Of a stretch of 64,000 nucleotides of DNA, positions 46,064 through 58,904 are shown piece by piece. The stretch's first letter is position 1. Each line of letters starts with the position of its first letter. The translations under genes were made by a program, and so were the position numbers. Source of the stretch: Ottelia alismoides (taxonomy: Eukaryota > Streptophyta > Magnoliopsida > Alismatales > Hydrocharitaceae); NCBI GenBank assembly GCA_037367405.1, contig JAZKJV010005765.1:1-64000 (forward strand), read 5' to 3'. Below the pieces are notes generated by a model, which did not search any database, was not told where the DNA came from, and saw only the letters and a list, made by a program, of their open reading frames with translations.

Positions 46064-47384
46064 GAATGGCACCGTTGCCGGGGAGCACGGCTTAGTAGTC
46101 GGTTTTCCCTTCTTTTTAGGCTTTTTATTTTTGCTTGCATTTTTCATCAACATCTATTTCCATTCCATTTCATTCTATTTTATAATAATTGTGGAATGAC
46201 ACATATTCTGTTTCTGACTTTCTTGCGAGGGCCCGACAATCGAGGACGACTTTCTTTGTAGAGCCAAGGCACCCACATGATTCAGAGGCGGCGCGTTTCT
46301 GCATCGAGTTGCAGGAGGATGTAGAGAGCCGAAGCAGGAGTGCGGGGAGCTGTAGAATAGTTTAGTTATCTTATCCTTTATTTCTGCACATTATTGTTGT
46401 AATAATATAGGACAGAGACACTCTCAGACTTGGTAGTTATCTCGGGGTTTGTTTCACCGAGCATTAGTGTGCTCGGGGGACCTTACCGCAGATTTCTCGC
46501 TGGTTTTGGTTTTGATCGCTTTATTTACTACTTATCTGTTTTTCGAGGATTTAGCCCTTAGACTTAGGATTTTATGTGACTGTGACGTAATTAATTAAGG
46601 CCAAATCCTAATTATCTGCCTGCTCCTATAGATCGATAATTGAGCTTCATTAATTCACAAAGAAAAAGTCAGATTAATTAGGCTCGAGTCCACGTGTCGT
46701 GAGGAACCACATACAGCACGTGCATGATCCGTTGTGGCGGACACCGAGTGGTTCCCAAGATCGGACTTAGGACTTAGTTTGATTATCTGACTACTTTGCT
46801 TATTGTGTAGAACTTGCTTCGTCTAAGGCCATTTTTATCGTGCATCACATAGGTAGTTTACTTTCAGTCATTATTTTACGCGCGGATCACCCTGCAAGTA
46901 GATAGCTGGAGTCAGGTACGCATTTCTTACTCTGCATGCATCATCGTGTTTGATCGCGCATCGACTTTTTCGTCTTCTCCCAAATTTTTGGACTTAAAAT
47001 AACCAGGAGAACCGAAAAATTTGTTAGACGTTGTTTGCTTGAAAAATACCTAAAAAAACAAAAAAAACTATAGAATTGGGACTGCTAAACACACTTGACC
47101 TTAAAAGATAATTCACCGAAAATTTTATCTTGGGAGAGTAATCCCCTCAGTCTGGTTTAGATGAGAGAGAGAGTGACCCGCACACTAGGCTAGAGCAATA
47201 TCTGATTTTTGACTAACTACCAACCTTTTATACAGGACAGTCTGTTGGGAGTATTGGATTCCTTTCAGCTTGCTTAATCGCTCTGAAAGACTGTTTGATC
47301 ATCTAATAAAATTGACAAAATAACCGACCTAGCCTTTACGGACTTCAGCTCCGCGTCTAGTAGGTGAATCGGGGGTTTGCTTTT
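46064..47384 (+). mobile_element. Primer site and 5' leader of the outer plus-strand element
   Basis: The primer site TGGCACCGTTGCCGGGGA (46067-46084) has one change from the tRNA-Asp complement. The following 1.3 kb aligns in order with the complement of 59040-60326. It ends in GTGAATCGGGGGTTTGC, the point just before gag in the other copy, where the next LTR (47385) begins. No gene is seen here. Confidence 0.8.
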
Positions 47385-50300
47385 TGATGAATCCCCATTC
47401 ATCACTCTTTATTCCTTTATTTTAGCTAGAAACCTCAGCAAAATGCCATGTAAATATTTGTAAATATCATAAATTATCAGAATGCATGCATCATGTAATT
47501 AATCATAATTATCATGTTTTTGTGTAAAAATAAAGGAATAAAGAAATAAAAGAAAAAGAGAGAAATATTTAGAATAAATATTAAGTGACCTAATCCCAAG
47601 GGAGGGTTTAGCATGGGCCTGGCCGCAAAAAAATCAAGTAGAGAGAGATAAGGTCAATCATGCTTGCACATACACTTATGTATATAAATAATTTTATTTT
47701 CTTCAAAATAAAAAAAGTGTTTCTCATATTTTTTTAAATATTTATAAAAATAAAATAAAATTCAGAAAAATCAAAATAAAAATAAAAATAATAAAATTCA
47801 TTTCCCACTTTGTATATATACCATGTACAAATGTATATAGATCTATTTATAATGTAAATAAATCATAAAATAAAATAAAAATACATTTTTATTCCAAATT
47901 TTATGTTATAAATAAATAAAATTTAAAATTGGAATAATTATAAAAAATGAAACAATAAAAATAAAAATTTAAAAATACACATGTACATATACCTATATAT
48001 AATAATAATATAATGTAAATACGTCATTTATTTTTCAAAAAAATAAATAAAAATCACTAAAAAATAATTTGAAAAATAATAAACATTTTTCATGTTCAAA
48101 CATTTTTGAAATAAAATCATTTAATAATTTTAAATGAATTTACTAATATTTAATAAATGGCGGCTCCTGATTGGTCCGCGGGGGATGTTGACCCCTAGTC
48201 AACTCCTCCCCCCTGGACCACTCCACCCGGATCCGTGTTCGAGTGCCCGACTTCGCCAAATTTTCTAGACCCGATCCGATCGCCTTTCACTTAAACCCCG
48301 GCTTCATATTAGCATTGATTCCTCACTAACCCACGCCCGGGGATCATTCTAGGTATCCGTGCATCACAGTGCCCTGCCCGACTCCATTTTTGCCGGATCT
48401 CCATCATTATTTAGCTCAGCTCCGCCGTAACTTTCACTCCATCTTTGGCCATCTCCTTCCAATCCCAGAACCTCCATTCTACTTCCTAGAGTGACAGCTA
48501 TCGAGGGAGGGTGTTGCAGTGAGGATTCGAGGGCTGCAACCACTGATCCGGCGAGCTTCACCGCCGTGCTCCGCCACAGAACGAGCTTGAGCCTTTGGCC
48601 TCGACGAGCCATCGAGGCGACGACCCTAGTTCTCCCTGATCTCCAGCACAATCGATTACAACCATCAGGTACCCTCGATTCCCCTTAGGTTAGCTTAATT
48701 TCCCAATTTCCCAATTTGCGCTGCCGGCCTTCGCCGGCCAACCAACTTCGCTCCGATTTCCCATTCGATCATCCGACCCTCTATTGACATTCACGAGACT
48801 CCTCTTCACCTGCTACGCCCTTCCGATCATCCTGACTTGCCCCGGAACAGGATCTTAGGTCTCCTCCACCGTCGCCTCGTCGGAGACCCACAACTCGCCC
48901 CATTCAGTCACCCCCTTCGCCCGCTAACGGGTCGAGGCACTTTGCCCTTGACCCAGGTTTCGTTCTGTGTAGCTTGCAGGTCAAAGCGACCCCATCTGGG
49001 GGTCCAACAGCCGAGGCACAGGAGCTTCACGCCTTCTTCGTCGTTGGAGCTCTCTAGAGCTCCTCGGCCTCATCCCAGCATACCAGGAGCTACGGACGTT
49101 CATAGGCGATCTTTTCCCCTTCTCAGCAGCTCCGGAGGAGCCCTCCACCGCGCGCCTTGGGCCGGTGAACCTTGCCGGCGATGAATTCTTGGAGCACCTC
49201 TAGATACCGTCCGATCGACCCTCCTCTGCCAGTTCAAATCATAGTCGTCTATCCGCGGAGCGCTTCCAGCCTTTGATTCGTTTGAGGGTCGCATCCAGAG
49301 CGTTCATCAACGAAGGGGTATCTGCGCATCTCTGCCGTCAGATCTCCACGTGGCACCCCTTCCGTCGTCGATCGTTAATAATAGGGGTAACTTCACTTAG
49401 GCCCCTCCTCTTTTTGCATTTGTAGTTTAGTCTGGTAAATATTTGTCGTAGTTGTTTTTATTTTGGGTAATTTGCACTTTGGGCCTTCTAGCTTTTACTA
49501 TTTGCATTTTAATCCCTACCTGTGTGAGACACGTGCTTCGACACGTGAGTTTTTGGACATTTTGCATGTTTAGGGCTGGGGTTTGTTTATGTTAGGAAAT
49601 GAAAGAATAGTTATGATATTTGCAGTTATTCCCCTATGCATGAGTTTATTTGGATATGTGTTGATTATTTGCGAATTTGACACTTTACACCTTAAGGTTT
49701 TGCACGTGTTACATTTAAGCCCCTGGAAATATGTTTTCTTGCAAATAGGTCCCTATGTGCTGGAGCTCTCTTATTGGTTGAATAAAATAGCAAATGAACT
49801 CCAAATCCAGTAAAATTTGGATACGAGGCTCCTGCCACTATGTAAAAAGTTCACTAATTTTTTGGGATATTTTTGTGGCTTTTTACTATTTTTAAAAATA
49901 AAAAACACGTATTTTTGTTACTGTTTGGAAAAGAAAATCAAATAAAAATATAAAAACTTTTCTAAAAATTCTAAAAAAATTAGGGTTTGTTTGTTTATTG
50001 TGTTTAAGTTTCTATCCAAATTTTGGCTTATTTGGATTTATAAAACCCATAAAAAGTGAAAAACCCTAAAAATCTTAAAAAAATCATCTAAAAATCTATA
50101 AAATTCAAAAAATGCAAACTCTTTTTCGGTAGCTTAGTTTTTGTATATATTTTTCATGAAAATTATCTCCAGATTTATATAGACCAATTATATATTTTTA
50201 ATTGGCCTTTCAAGTCAGGCTGCACATTGACCCATTGTTTTCCAATTTCTTGATTTTTATGAAGTCAAATAAAAATTGAAAAATTCCCGTAAAATTATCA

Positions 50301-50721
50301 AAAACACTTAAAAATATAAAAAACATAAAAACAATTTTATTTGAATTTTTGGGTATTTTTGAGTGTTTAAATAAATTGTTGTACTTGCACTTTTTATACC
50401 TTTTCTTATCTTTTCTTATATAATTAAAAACACAAAAAAAATTAAAAATATTTAAAATCCACCAAAAATATTTTATTCATTTTTTTGTCTTTCTGACTAC
50501 TTCGTAGGCTGTAAGGCCAACTCGTGCTCCTTGTGTTCGACCCTGGTCGCTATAGCAGGTTAAATAAACTAGCGAGGACCGATGTTTGATTTCATTGATT
50601 TATCTTTCGATTTGGTGGTTCCTGATTTTTCTTGATTGACTGAGCTTCTCGATCCAGGTCGCAATGACCCTTGAGCTTATACCTTCACCCAGATCTTGGT
50701 TTCACGATATCTCGATCATCA
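47385..50721 (+). mobile_element. 5' LTR of a second plus-strand gypsy-type element (inner)
   Basis: 3.34 kb, TGATGAATCCCC...CGATCATCA. It is followed by its own primer site and leader, so it is a 5' LTR and not the 3' LTR of the previous element. It contains the W-box palindrome (48172-48220) and CCATCAG/GTACC (48662-48671) at the usual 448-bp spacing. I saw no clear TATA box in between. U5 blocks lie at 50496-50560 (CTACTTCGTAG and CCTGGTCGCTATAGCAGG). The left target duplication would be CTTTT. Confidence 0.9.
48172..48670 (+). promoter_or_regulatory. LTR promoter-like module, TATA box not found
   Basis: Facing TTGACC-type motifs inside GGTCC/GGACC arms at 48172-48220, and CAG/GTACC at about 48668. 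Spacing fits the other modules. The expected TATA position near 48410 shows no TATA. Confidence 0.5.
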
Positions 50722-50972
50722 GAATGGCCCTGTTGTCGGGGAGCACAGCTTAGTAGTCTTTTCAGATTTTTCGCGGTTTTTCGCGACTTTTTGTGCATAT
50801 TTGTAGATATTTTTCTATCTGATATCATTTGTTCGTTTTCTAATAACTTGATCTGACACACTTCTATTTCTATTTCTTGCGAGGGCCCGAGGACCGAGGC
50901 GGCTTTTTCGAAAGCCGAAGCAACCGCGGGATTCGGAGACGGCTCTCTTCTGTACGGAGCCGCAGGAGAGTG
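50722..50972 (+). mobile_element. Primer site and start of leader of the inner plus-strand element
   Basis: The primer site TGGCCCTGTTGTCGGGGA (50725-50742) is mutated at three places. The leader contains GGCTTT-TTCG-AAAGCC (50901-50916), a perfect stem with a TTCG loop. It is cut at 50972 by the minus-strand element. The last five bases GAGTG are its presumed target duplication. Confidence 0.8.
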
Positions 50973-53900
50973 TGATGAGCCAAAAAATTCGATCAATTCG
51001 GATCAGATAAAAATAATCACTCTCGGGTCGTTGCGACACGGATTGATAGAGATCTTAGCTCAATAAGAAAAATATGGAACATACCACCAATCAAGCAGAT
51101 AAAATCAAAGAAAATCAAATAGTGGTCCTGGCTATGAGATTAGCCTAGTGTAGAACCTATGGTCGGACTCAAGGAGCACGAATTAGCCTCGCGGCCTACG
51201 AAGTAGTCAAAAATGAAATGAAGGAAAAATAAGTGTTTGGTGGTTTTTAATTATTTTTATATTTTTTTGGATTTTTAATAAATGAGGAAAACAAGGAAAG
51301 GACAAAATCAAGCACAACCAACAAATTATTCAAACACTCCAAAAAGCTCTAAAAATTCCAACAAAAATATTTTTATGTTTTTAGGTTTTTTACTGTTTTT
51401 GGTGAATTTTTGAGATTTTTATGATTTTTATATGATTTTCTAAAAATCAAAGAAGGCAACAAAAATGAGCTACTGTCCAGCCAGGCTTCAAAGACCAACT
51501 TAAAATATTAATGGTGCTGTAAGAGCCTGGGGGTATTTTTTATGAAAACCAAAAATAATGAAGAAAATTCAGAAAATGGTTTATTATTTTTGGAGTTTTC
51601 TAAAAATTTTTAGAATTTTTATAAATTTTTAATGGTTTTTCAATTTTTAGGGTTTTTATATATCCAAAATTCACGAAATTTGCAAAGAAAATTAAACACA
51701 CACAAATTAACAAATCCTAATTTTTTTAAAATTTTTAAGAAAGTTTTTATATTTTTTATGGTTTTCTAATCTGAGAAGATGCAAAAACAACTATTTTTGA
51801 ATTTTTAAAAATACTAAAAAAGCCTAAAAAATGTAGCAAATTTTTAGTGAAAATTTTACACAGTGGCAGGAGCCACGTGTCCCATTTTCACGAAATTTGG
51901 ACTTGATTTGCTATTTTATTTAATTCAAAAATAGGCTCATAGTGTGCAAGGACCTAAATGTAAGGAAAGTTATTTCCAGGGGCCAAAGCATAACACGTGT
52001 AAGAATCTTAGGTGCTAATCATGCAAAAATCCCACACAACACGCGCAACTCACGTGAAACAGGCACGGAAGGACTAAAATGTAATTCCTATTTATAAAAA
52101 TGCAAACATTAACACGCAAGGAATACATGGTAAATAATGCAAAAACACCAAGTCCTCACGTGTCGAAGCACGTGGTCACACTCACATGGACTAATATGCA
52201 AATAAAGAAAACATGGAGGTCCTCAATGCAATTTTTACAGAATAAAAACAACTACTGAAACTATTTACAGGACTAAAAAGTAAATGCAAAACAGGAGGGG
52301 GCCTAAGTATAAATTACCCCTTATTATCCGAGGGCTGGAGGCGCGCCACGTGGCTGATCGGACGGTGGAGGTGCTGCGCCTCTTCAAAGGCCAAAGGCTC
52401 AGATCAAACGGTCAAGGGTTCGCCACGTGCCAGATCGGACGGTGGAAGTGCTAGGGAAACCCTTCACTCAGATGGATGTTCCTGATCGCGCCTCTGGTGG
52501 ATCGAACGGTGGAGTGGCTCCTCAAATGAATGGCAGAGATCACATATGGAGTAGGAGGTCGATCGGACAGCGGAGAGAGGGTCTCCAAGAACTGCTCGCC
52601 GACGAACTTCGTCGGCCCAATGCACGCGGCGGAGATGTCCTCTGGAGCTGCTGAAGTGGTGGATGGCTTTGCCTCGATGGTCCGCAGCTAATGGATGTCT
52701 CCGACGAGACCGGCGACCACCGGAGTGGTCCGGCGACGGTAGAGACCTGGAGCTGCTGTGCCTGGACGTCCGGGCCCTCAGATTGGCCTCTCTCAACCTG
52801 CAAAGCGCACAGACAAACTCCTGGGTCGAGGGCAAAATGCCTCGACCCGGTGAGAGGTGAAATGGGCGAGTGTGAGCATCGGCGCGACACCCTCCGGCGA
52901 GGCGACGATAAAGAAGGGTGGAGGACCTGCTCCAGGGTGAGCCAGGGGGAATGGAAGGGCGGAGAAGATGGAGGGAAGTCTGGTGAATGTGGTAGTCGGG
53001 TCGGGATGGCAGATGGACAGTCGGAGGTGGCTGGCGACAGCGGCGGAGCTACATGAACAGAAATTGAAAAACTAAAATCTAAGCTAACCTACAGTCTATC
53101 TGAGCTACCTGGCAGGCGTAGTCGACTATGCTGGAGCTGGCGGAGCTCTGGGGGTTATGGCCTCAAGGGATCGTCGCGTCCCGAGGCTTGGCGCACCTCG
53201 CGGCGGCGCACGACGGTGATATCGTCGGATCAAAGTCTCCTGGCTACCCGAGCCTCGCTGCTACTCTCTCTCGCGCAGCTGTTACTCATGCGAGGTGGAG
53301 TAGGTCACTGGCATCAAGGGGGAAGGCCAAAGATGGCGTGAATTGCGGCTGGAGCTTCAGATATATACTGGTGCAGGTCCGGCTAAATGGAGTCGGGCGT
53401 CGAAGCATGGAGCACGGACCCCTAGAACCCACCCCGGGCGAGGGTCTCGGATGTGTGCTGATCAATCGGAGCCCGGGGTTTGAGGATTTGGTTGTCGGAT
53501 CAAGCATGGAAAAAGGCAAGAAATCGGGTCAAGCGCCACGATCCGCGAGAGAAGAGGGTCCGCGGGGGGAGTTGACCGGGGGTCAACAATCCCCGTGGAC
53601 CAATAAGAATTTAGCTTTTATTAATTATTTGGAAATTAAATAAAAAATAGTAAATGGCCGAATTTAGAAAAAGTAAAAAAATAAAAAATATTTCTTTATT
53701 TTTAAACTATTTTTTGTGATTTTTATTTATTTTTTGAAATAAAAAATATTGTATGTACAATATAGTATTATTATATATAGGTATATACAATATACATTTT
53801 TAATTTTTGATTTTTAATTATTTATTTTTGTTCATTTTATTCCAATTTTATATTTTATTTATTTATAGAATATAATTTGAAATAATAAGGTATTTTTATT

Positions 53901-54586
53901 TTATTTTTATTATTTAATTACAAGGGTGAAATAAATAATTTTATTTATAAACATACATGGTATATATAAAATGTAGGTTTTGATTTTTATTTTATTTCTT
54001 TTTATTTTATTTTTATTTTTGTGGTTTTTATTTTATTTATTTACAACATGAAATGTGGGATGAGAAAATATTTTTATTGAATTTTTATTTATTTATTTAT
54101 AAGGGAAAATAAATATATAAGTGGTTTTATGTACATGGTGTATATAGACAATGAAGAAGGAATTTTAACTCTTTTTATTTTGCTTTTATTTTTCCCATTT
54201 TTATTTTGATTTTATATTTACACATATATACATATTTACAAAAATGCATTTTTATTTTATTTAGAGGAAAATATTTTATTTATATACATGTATATATACA
54301 TACACACATGAGTTTCCCTATCTCCCTCTACTTGGGTTCTTTTTGCGGTCAGGCCCATGCTGAGCCCTCCCTTGGGATTAGGTCGCTCAATATTTATTCT
54401 AAATATCTCCCTCTTTTTCTTTTATTTCTTTATTCTTTTATTTATGCACAAAAACATGCTAATTATTCATTTTTACACAATGCATGCTGAATGGTAATTA
54501 TTGTTATTTGCACTTATCTACATGTGTTTTGCATAGGTTTTGTAGCTAAAATAAAAGAATAAAGAGTGATGAATGGGTATTCATCA
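50973..54586 (-). mobile_element. 3' LTR of the minus-strand element
   Basis: 3.61 kb, starting at 54586 (TGATGAATACCC on the minus strand) directly after the polypurine tract and ending GGCTCATCA at 50973. It has the same internal order as the solo LTR at 18040-21739. The GC-rich core (52320-53640) carries GATCGGACGGT-like words five or more times. Frames in the core (52427-53643) are not accepted as genes. Confidence 0.9.
53107..53602 (-). promoter_or_regulatory. LTR promoter-like module (W-box palindrome, TATA, donor-like site)
   Basis: Palindrome 53557-53602 with facing TTGACC motifs. On the minus strand GTATATATCT is at 53359-53368 (about 189 bp on) and CCAG/GTAG at about 53107-53112 (about 448 bp on). 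Confidence 0.65.
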
Positions 54587-54627
54587 CCGCCCTATACTTA
54601 ACTTTGCTAGTCCCTTAGCAAACACTT
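54587..54627 (-). other. Polypurine tract and adjacent hairpin
   Basis: The minus strand reads TTTGCTAAGGGACTAGCAAA, then GTTAAGTATAGGGCGG up to the LTR start. This matches 14090-14126 of the plus element. Confidence 0.85.
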
Positions 54628-56185
54628 ATTTGAAAAAGAAGTGAAAAAGAAGAAGAAAAAGAAAAAGAGGAGAAAATGCATGGATCAATGCTGATTATTA
54701 AACTTGCCTTCATTAAATTGAAAGATGGAGCTCGATCAGATCTTTGGATCAATAATTTGTCAGAACCTTATTTGGACTTAAGCTTAGAACCTAACAGCCT
54801 CCAAGTTCCACCAATCTATGGGCAAGACTCCTCAATAAACCAGATCAGAACAAATCTACATACACAAACTCTAATGACCATGAATCTTTCCTTGTACGGT
54901 GTAAGTGATATGTAGCTCTCCACCTCAGAAGTAATAAAGAAACAACCTCCCCCACCCTGGTAACTCTAATGCCTCGGCCTAGCAACTCTTTCCTCGAGAA
55001 GCGGGGTATTCCCTTCTAAGTTCAAGTGCAACCGGCTCAAGAAGAGGGGGAAGAAGAGAATGGACCATGGCCAGTGTAGCCATGTATCCTTGGGAGCTCT
55101 AACCAGTGTAGCTGAGTCTCCCGCTGCAAGCTTCATGAGATGAAACATGTATACCATAAGCTTTTGCTTTATTGGACTATATACATCCGGTGGGATTAAT
55201 AAAATTTCAATCCGACCCACCACTTTTTTGGAGTTCTTTTCTTTTTGCAATTTTTTTGTGTATTTGTACAACGTATCTACATGGTGCAGCATATATACAA
55301 GGAGTTTTTCCTCTTGAGCCAGTAGACTATCCCTCTTTTGAAGCTTTATTGCAACCCACGGCTTCTGTCTTTAGACTTCATAACCATCAGATCAAGTTGA
55401 GACACACTTCCTTCACTATAAGAAGAAGAGAGGTTCCGCCTAGAAGTACTACCCTCATATGATACCCCAAGCCAAAGGAAACTACCTCCTCACCACCTCA
55501 TCCGTGGAGAGCTATGTGCAAAGTGCTGGGCCAAGTCAAGCCATTGTCTCTGAGAGTCATGCGTGTGTTGTTAAGTGCTCTACTTAGGCTCATCAAGATG
55601 ACATATGCTCATAGCCTAGTGGACTCAAAGAATTAAGTCCCAATGGACCTGAAAAGTCTCAATCCTAAGCCCTATAAGGTTCCTCATAGAATTAGGTGGA
55701 TTAAGATCTTAATCAAGCTCCATTGTCCAATTTAATTTCAGGCTAGTTTAAATGTCAACTATAATCGAGGAAAAACTATACAATTATATACAAAGATGCT
55801 ATTTACAAATATTTACACGTGCAAAATTTTTGAAAAATGTTTTGAAACCATGGATGTATGCATGAATGCAAGTTTTGCAAAATATGTGCACATTTACACG
55901 AGGTTTTTGCAAACTTTTGATTTTCAAAACATTTTGGAAAAATTTTGTACTATATACATAATTTTGATATGCACATATTTACACACTATTTACACAAAAA
56001 GTTTTTACAAACGTTTTTGCAAAAATAATTTGATAAATAAATAGGTATGTGCAAGATGAATTTTACATACAAGGGAAAATTTTTAATTTTATGGATTTGT
56101 GGGGGTTTAGCCATTTTTATTTATTAATACACTCACACAAAGTACAAGTTATGGCTAAAGTATATTGAAATATATACACACCCCC
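54628..56185 (-). other. 3' untranslated interior, AT-rich, no gene seen
   Basis: This is the counterpart of 12137-14089. Many TTTTGAAAA/TTTTCAAAA words lie at 55800-56040. Open frames (54676-54915, 54966-55292, 55796-56044) have no recognisable product. Confidence 0.7.
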
Positions 56186-56634
56186 CTATACTTAGCTCGA
56201 ACGATGTCCTCAGAGTGATCAAGAGCGATGAAGAAGACATAACTCGTGCTTAGTATCGGGAAGTGAAAAGGAATGGCTATATACAAAGATGAATCAAAGA
56301 ATAGAATGAAGAGAACTCGGTGTTTCCCCCTATACTTAGGATCAAGTAATCCTAAGTATAACAAGTTGTACATGAAGGGAAATCCGAGTGAAATGATGTA
56401 CAGGGTCTACCCCCCTATACTTAGGGTGAAATATCCCTAAGTATAGGCAACAAAATAGAGGTAGAAAGACACGAAGAAACACATATATACAAGGTAGAAG
56501 GGCATCACTCCCACTATACTTAAGATGAAGAATCCTTAAGTATAGGCAACAATAGAAGTGATGAAACGGAACGAACGGAACAACACGGTGTTTCCACCCT
56601 CCTATACTTAGGATGAGGTATATCCTAAGTATAG
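56186..56634 (-). repeat. Array of five hairpins with PPT-like tracts
   Basis: Arms are at 56186-56209 with about 56234-56258 (imperfect), 56331-56342 with 56349-56360, 56414-56426 with 56435-56447, 56514-56524 with 56535-56545, and 56602-56614 with 56622-56634. On the minus strand each ends in GTATAG or a close form, mostly followed by a G-rich tract. The fourth pair is CTATACTTAAG with CTTAAGTATAG where the others have TTAGG/CCTAA, a change made in both arms. Confidence 0.9.
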
Positions 56635-56729
56635 CAAAGATAATCCTAAGCGAGACCTGGGGTAAAAACAAATACGGAAGATAGAAAGATCAAACTAAGA
56701 CGGAACACGTATATACAAAATGGTACAAC

Positions 56730-56788
56730 GTTGAGGTGCCTCTTAACAAGCGCTAGGTTTTACGCCCCTAGCTGGGCGCAAAGGCTAG
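56730..56788 (-). other. Two post-ORF hairpins
   Basis: The minus strand carries TTTGCGCCCAGCTAGGGGCG and then GTTAAG-AGGCAC-CTCAAC (56730-56747, one mismatch in the stem). Order and spacing match 11640-11692. Confidence 0.7.
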
Positions 56789-56838
56789 GACAAAGCAGTG
56801 TCAAGGTTCAGGATGACATCTGTAAGGCGAATGGCGTA

Positions 56839-58904
56839 CTATCGTCGCAGTCTCGGTATGAGAAGAGCGACAAACTCAAAAGTGTAAAGAAAGACACCCA
56901 GGTATGCAATCAGGCGGGTGTCTGATACCGGTGAAGGATATGAGAATATGTGATCGGGATCCGGTAGCACAAAAGAAATCGTTGGCTCTGGATCAGACTG
57001 GAGTGGAAGTGTAGAGCCGAAGAAATCAAACGTGGAGAAGGATGGATCGGTCATGGAATCCTCCACGTCGATCAGTGTCTCAAAAAGGTGTGGACAGTCA
57101 AGATCAGGAGACTCTCTAAGAAGACTGATATCTGATGCATAAAGTAGAGAGAAGTCTGATAGATCATCGAATATCTCAAGGATCGGCTCATCCTCGTGAG
57201 GGTCATCGAGGTGAGATGACTCAGAATCAAAAGGATCAGAAGACTCGGTTTCATGCTCTGCCAGATCGGATACACTCTCAGAAGGTGAAACCGAGTACAC
57301 ATCGTGTGTGGCATTCTCCCGCAGATAACCCTTGGGGAAAAATTCAAGATCAGAGGTGAGAAATAGAGGACCAGGATCTAGAAAGGCATCTGCGTTGCTG
57401 TCTAGTATCCACTCGGTGCACCGGGCTGCATAATCATCTGAAATGTGGCTCTCGGCAATCTGGAAGCAGGAGAAGGTACTGGTCAACACCGCGGAGGCTG
57501 GCAAAGTGTCTACGGCTGATCCTTGCTCTGCGGCGATGCTGGCTGCGATCTGGTCCTCACCAAGGTATCTGTCTCGTCAAAGTGGAGGACAAAAGGCTCG
57601 AATACGGGACTGTCTGTGTATGGTCTCTCAAAGTGGTGTCCCATATCGAGCTGTGGCTGCTGGGTTGAGTCCTGGTATCTGTCGGACTCCGAGAAGTATC
57701 TCTGCAGAAAAGAAGCTGACTTCTCCGGGAGTGGACACGGAAGCGACTGAATCAATGGCTGTAAAAACGGGGGCTCCTCCGGCTCCTGGAGTATCATAAG
57801 ATCTGATATCCAAGACTCGTCAACTGAGAATTCTAGGGCTGACTCGAACTCCGGCTGGAAAATCGACGGGAACTCGAGTAGACTCTGGGTTAGAACCTCT
57901 GCTATCGCAGTCATCTCCTCTGTACTCTGTGGTGCAGGAGCATCCAAGTCCTCGGGCGGGTGTGTAGAAGCTGTATCCTCATGTAATGTGACACACCGCA
58001 CTGGTACCGCAACATCCCCATTTGTTGTCCCGACTGCGGCATCTCATGAAGATGATCTCTATGAAAGTAAACTCGAGATAGTATCTAGTAGGTGAATGTA
58101 GGAACTGCGGTGTGAACCGCACACGTGGTAATCACCAGTGCTATCTGCTCTGTGGTCATCCCCCGCATGGAGATCTCAATAATATCTGTCAGTGAAAGTT
58201 CATGGTCCGGAAATCTCCTCAAGAGGTCAAGAAACCTCAGCCATGCCTCATGCAATGGCTCCTGGGGGTCAACTGAAAACTAGGTGATCAAAGACCGCAT
58301 AGACTCTGCTCTACGATGGGGAAAGTATCTCTGTAGAAACTCTCGACGTAGCTCTCCCCATTAGCAAATCTCCTCCCCAACCGTCGGTGCCATCGCATGG
58401 CTCTGTCCTGAAGTGTGAACGGGAAGGTCCTCAGCATCAGGTCCTCTACAGTGATATCTGAGTAAATCTGTATCCTATAAAACTCCTCGAACTCAGACAA
58501 GTGAATATAGGGCTCCTCGTGCGCCTCCCTGAAAATGTCGGCAGTCTCTGAAGAAGCTCCCGATCCAGGATGAATGGACCTAATGTAGAAGCTGACTGAG
58601 CTCCCTGTCGTATCTGCTCATCCACCATACTGGGATAAGATCTATCTGATAATCTCATCTGCTTTCTCTGATCAGGAACGGAGTGCACTCTCAACTCAGC
58701 AATGGCATCGTCCGGGTCTCGCATCTGCTCCATCTGATATCCGCAGATGTCTAGCGTAGCATGCCCATAGTAGTGAAAGGGATGGGAGGGAGGGCGCGAG
58801 GAGGTTGGTCGGAGGTCCGACCTCCCTTGAAGGTGGACTGGAGTGATGGCAGAAGATGAAGAAAAAGCCGCAAGAGTCGGCCAGGAGTGAGGGGGATCCA
58901 TCAT
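56839..58904 (-). pseudogene. gag-like ORF with acidic C-terminal part, frameshifted
   Basis: Start ATG at 58904 or 58901 (MDPPHSWPTLAAF). The N-terminal part to about 58550 includes AELRVHSVPDQRKQ, which aligns with AEMRVHSIGDQMGQ of the plus element. After a frameshift near 58540, the gag core at 58500-58288 reads SEFEEFYRIQIYSDI and LRTFPFTLQDRAMRWHRRLG, the Ty3/gypsy gag pattern. Several breaks follow. The 58001-57510 frame is acidic and glutamine-rich. After another frameshift the 57504-56839 frame carries SDLAEHETESSDPFDSESSH, ILEIFDDLSDFSLLYASDIS and the tail VLPDPDHIFSY. The last frame aligns with the plus element over most of its length. No zinc knuckle or enzyme motif is seen. It is too broken to be translated whole. 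Confidence 0.8.

Noticed and set aside
47385..50721. LTR considered as the 3' LTR of the element starting at 42701
   Set aside because: It is followed by its own primer site and leader, and preceded by pre-gag leader without a polypurine tract.
52427..53643. Frames up to 171 codons near 52.4-53.6 kb
   Set aside because: Core of the 3' LTR of the minus element; no recognisable product and no conservation of frame.
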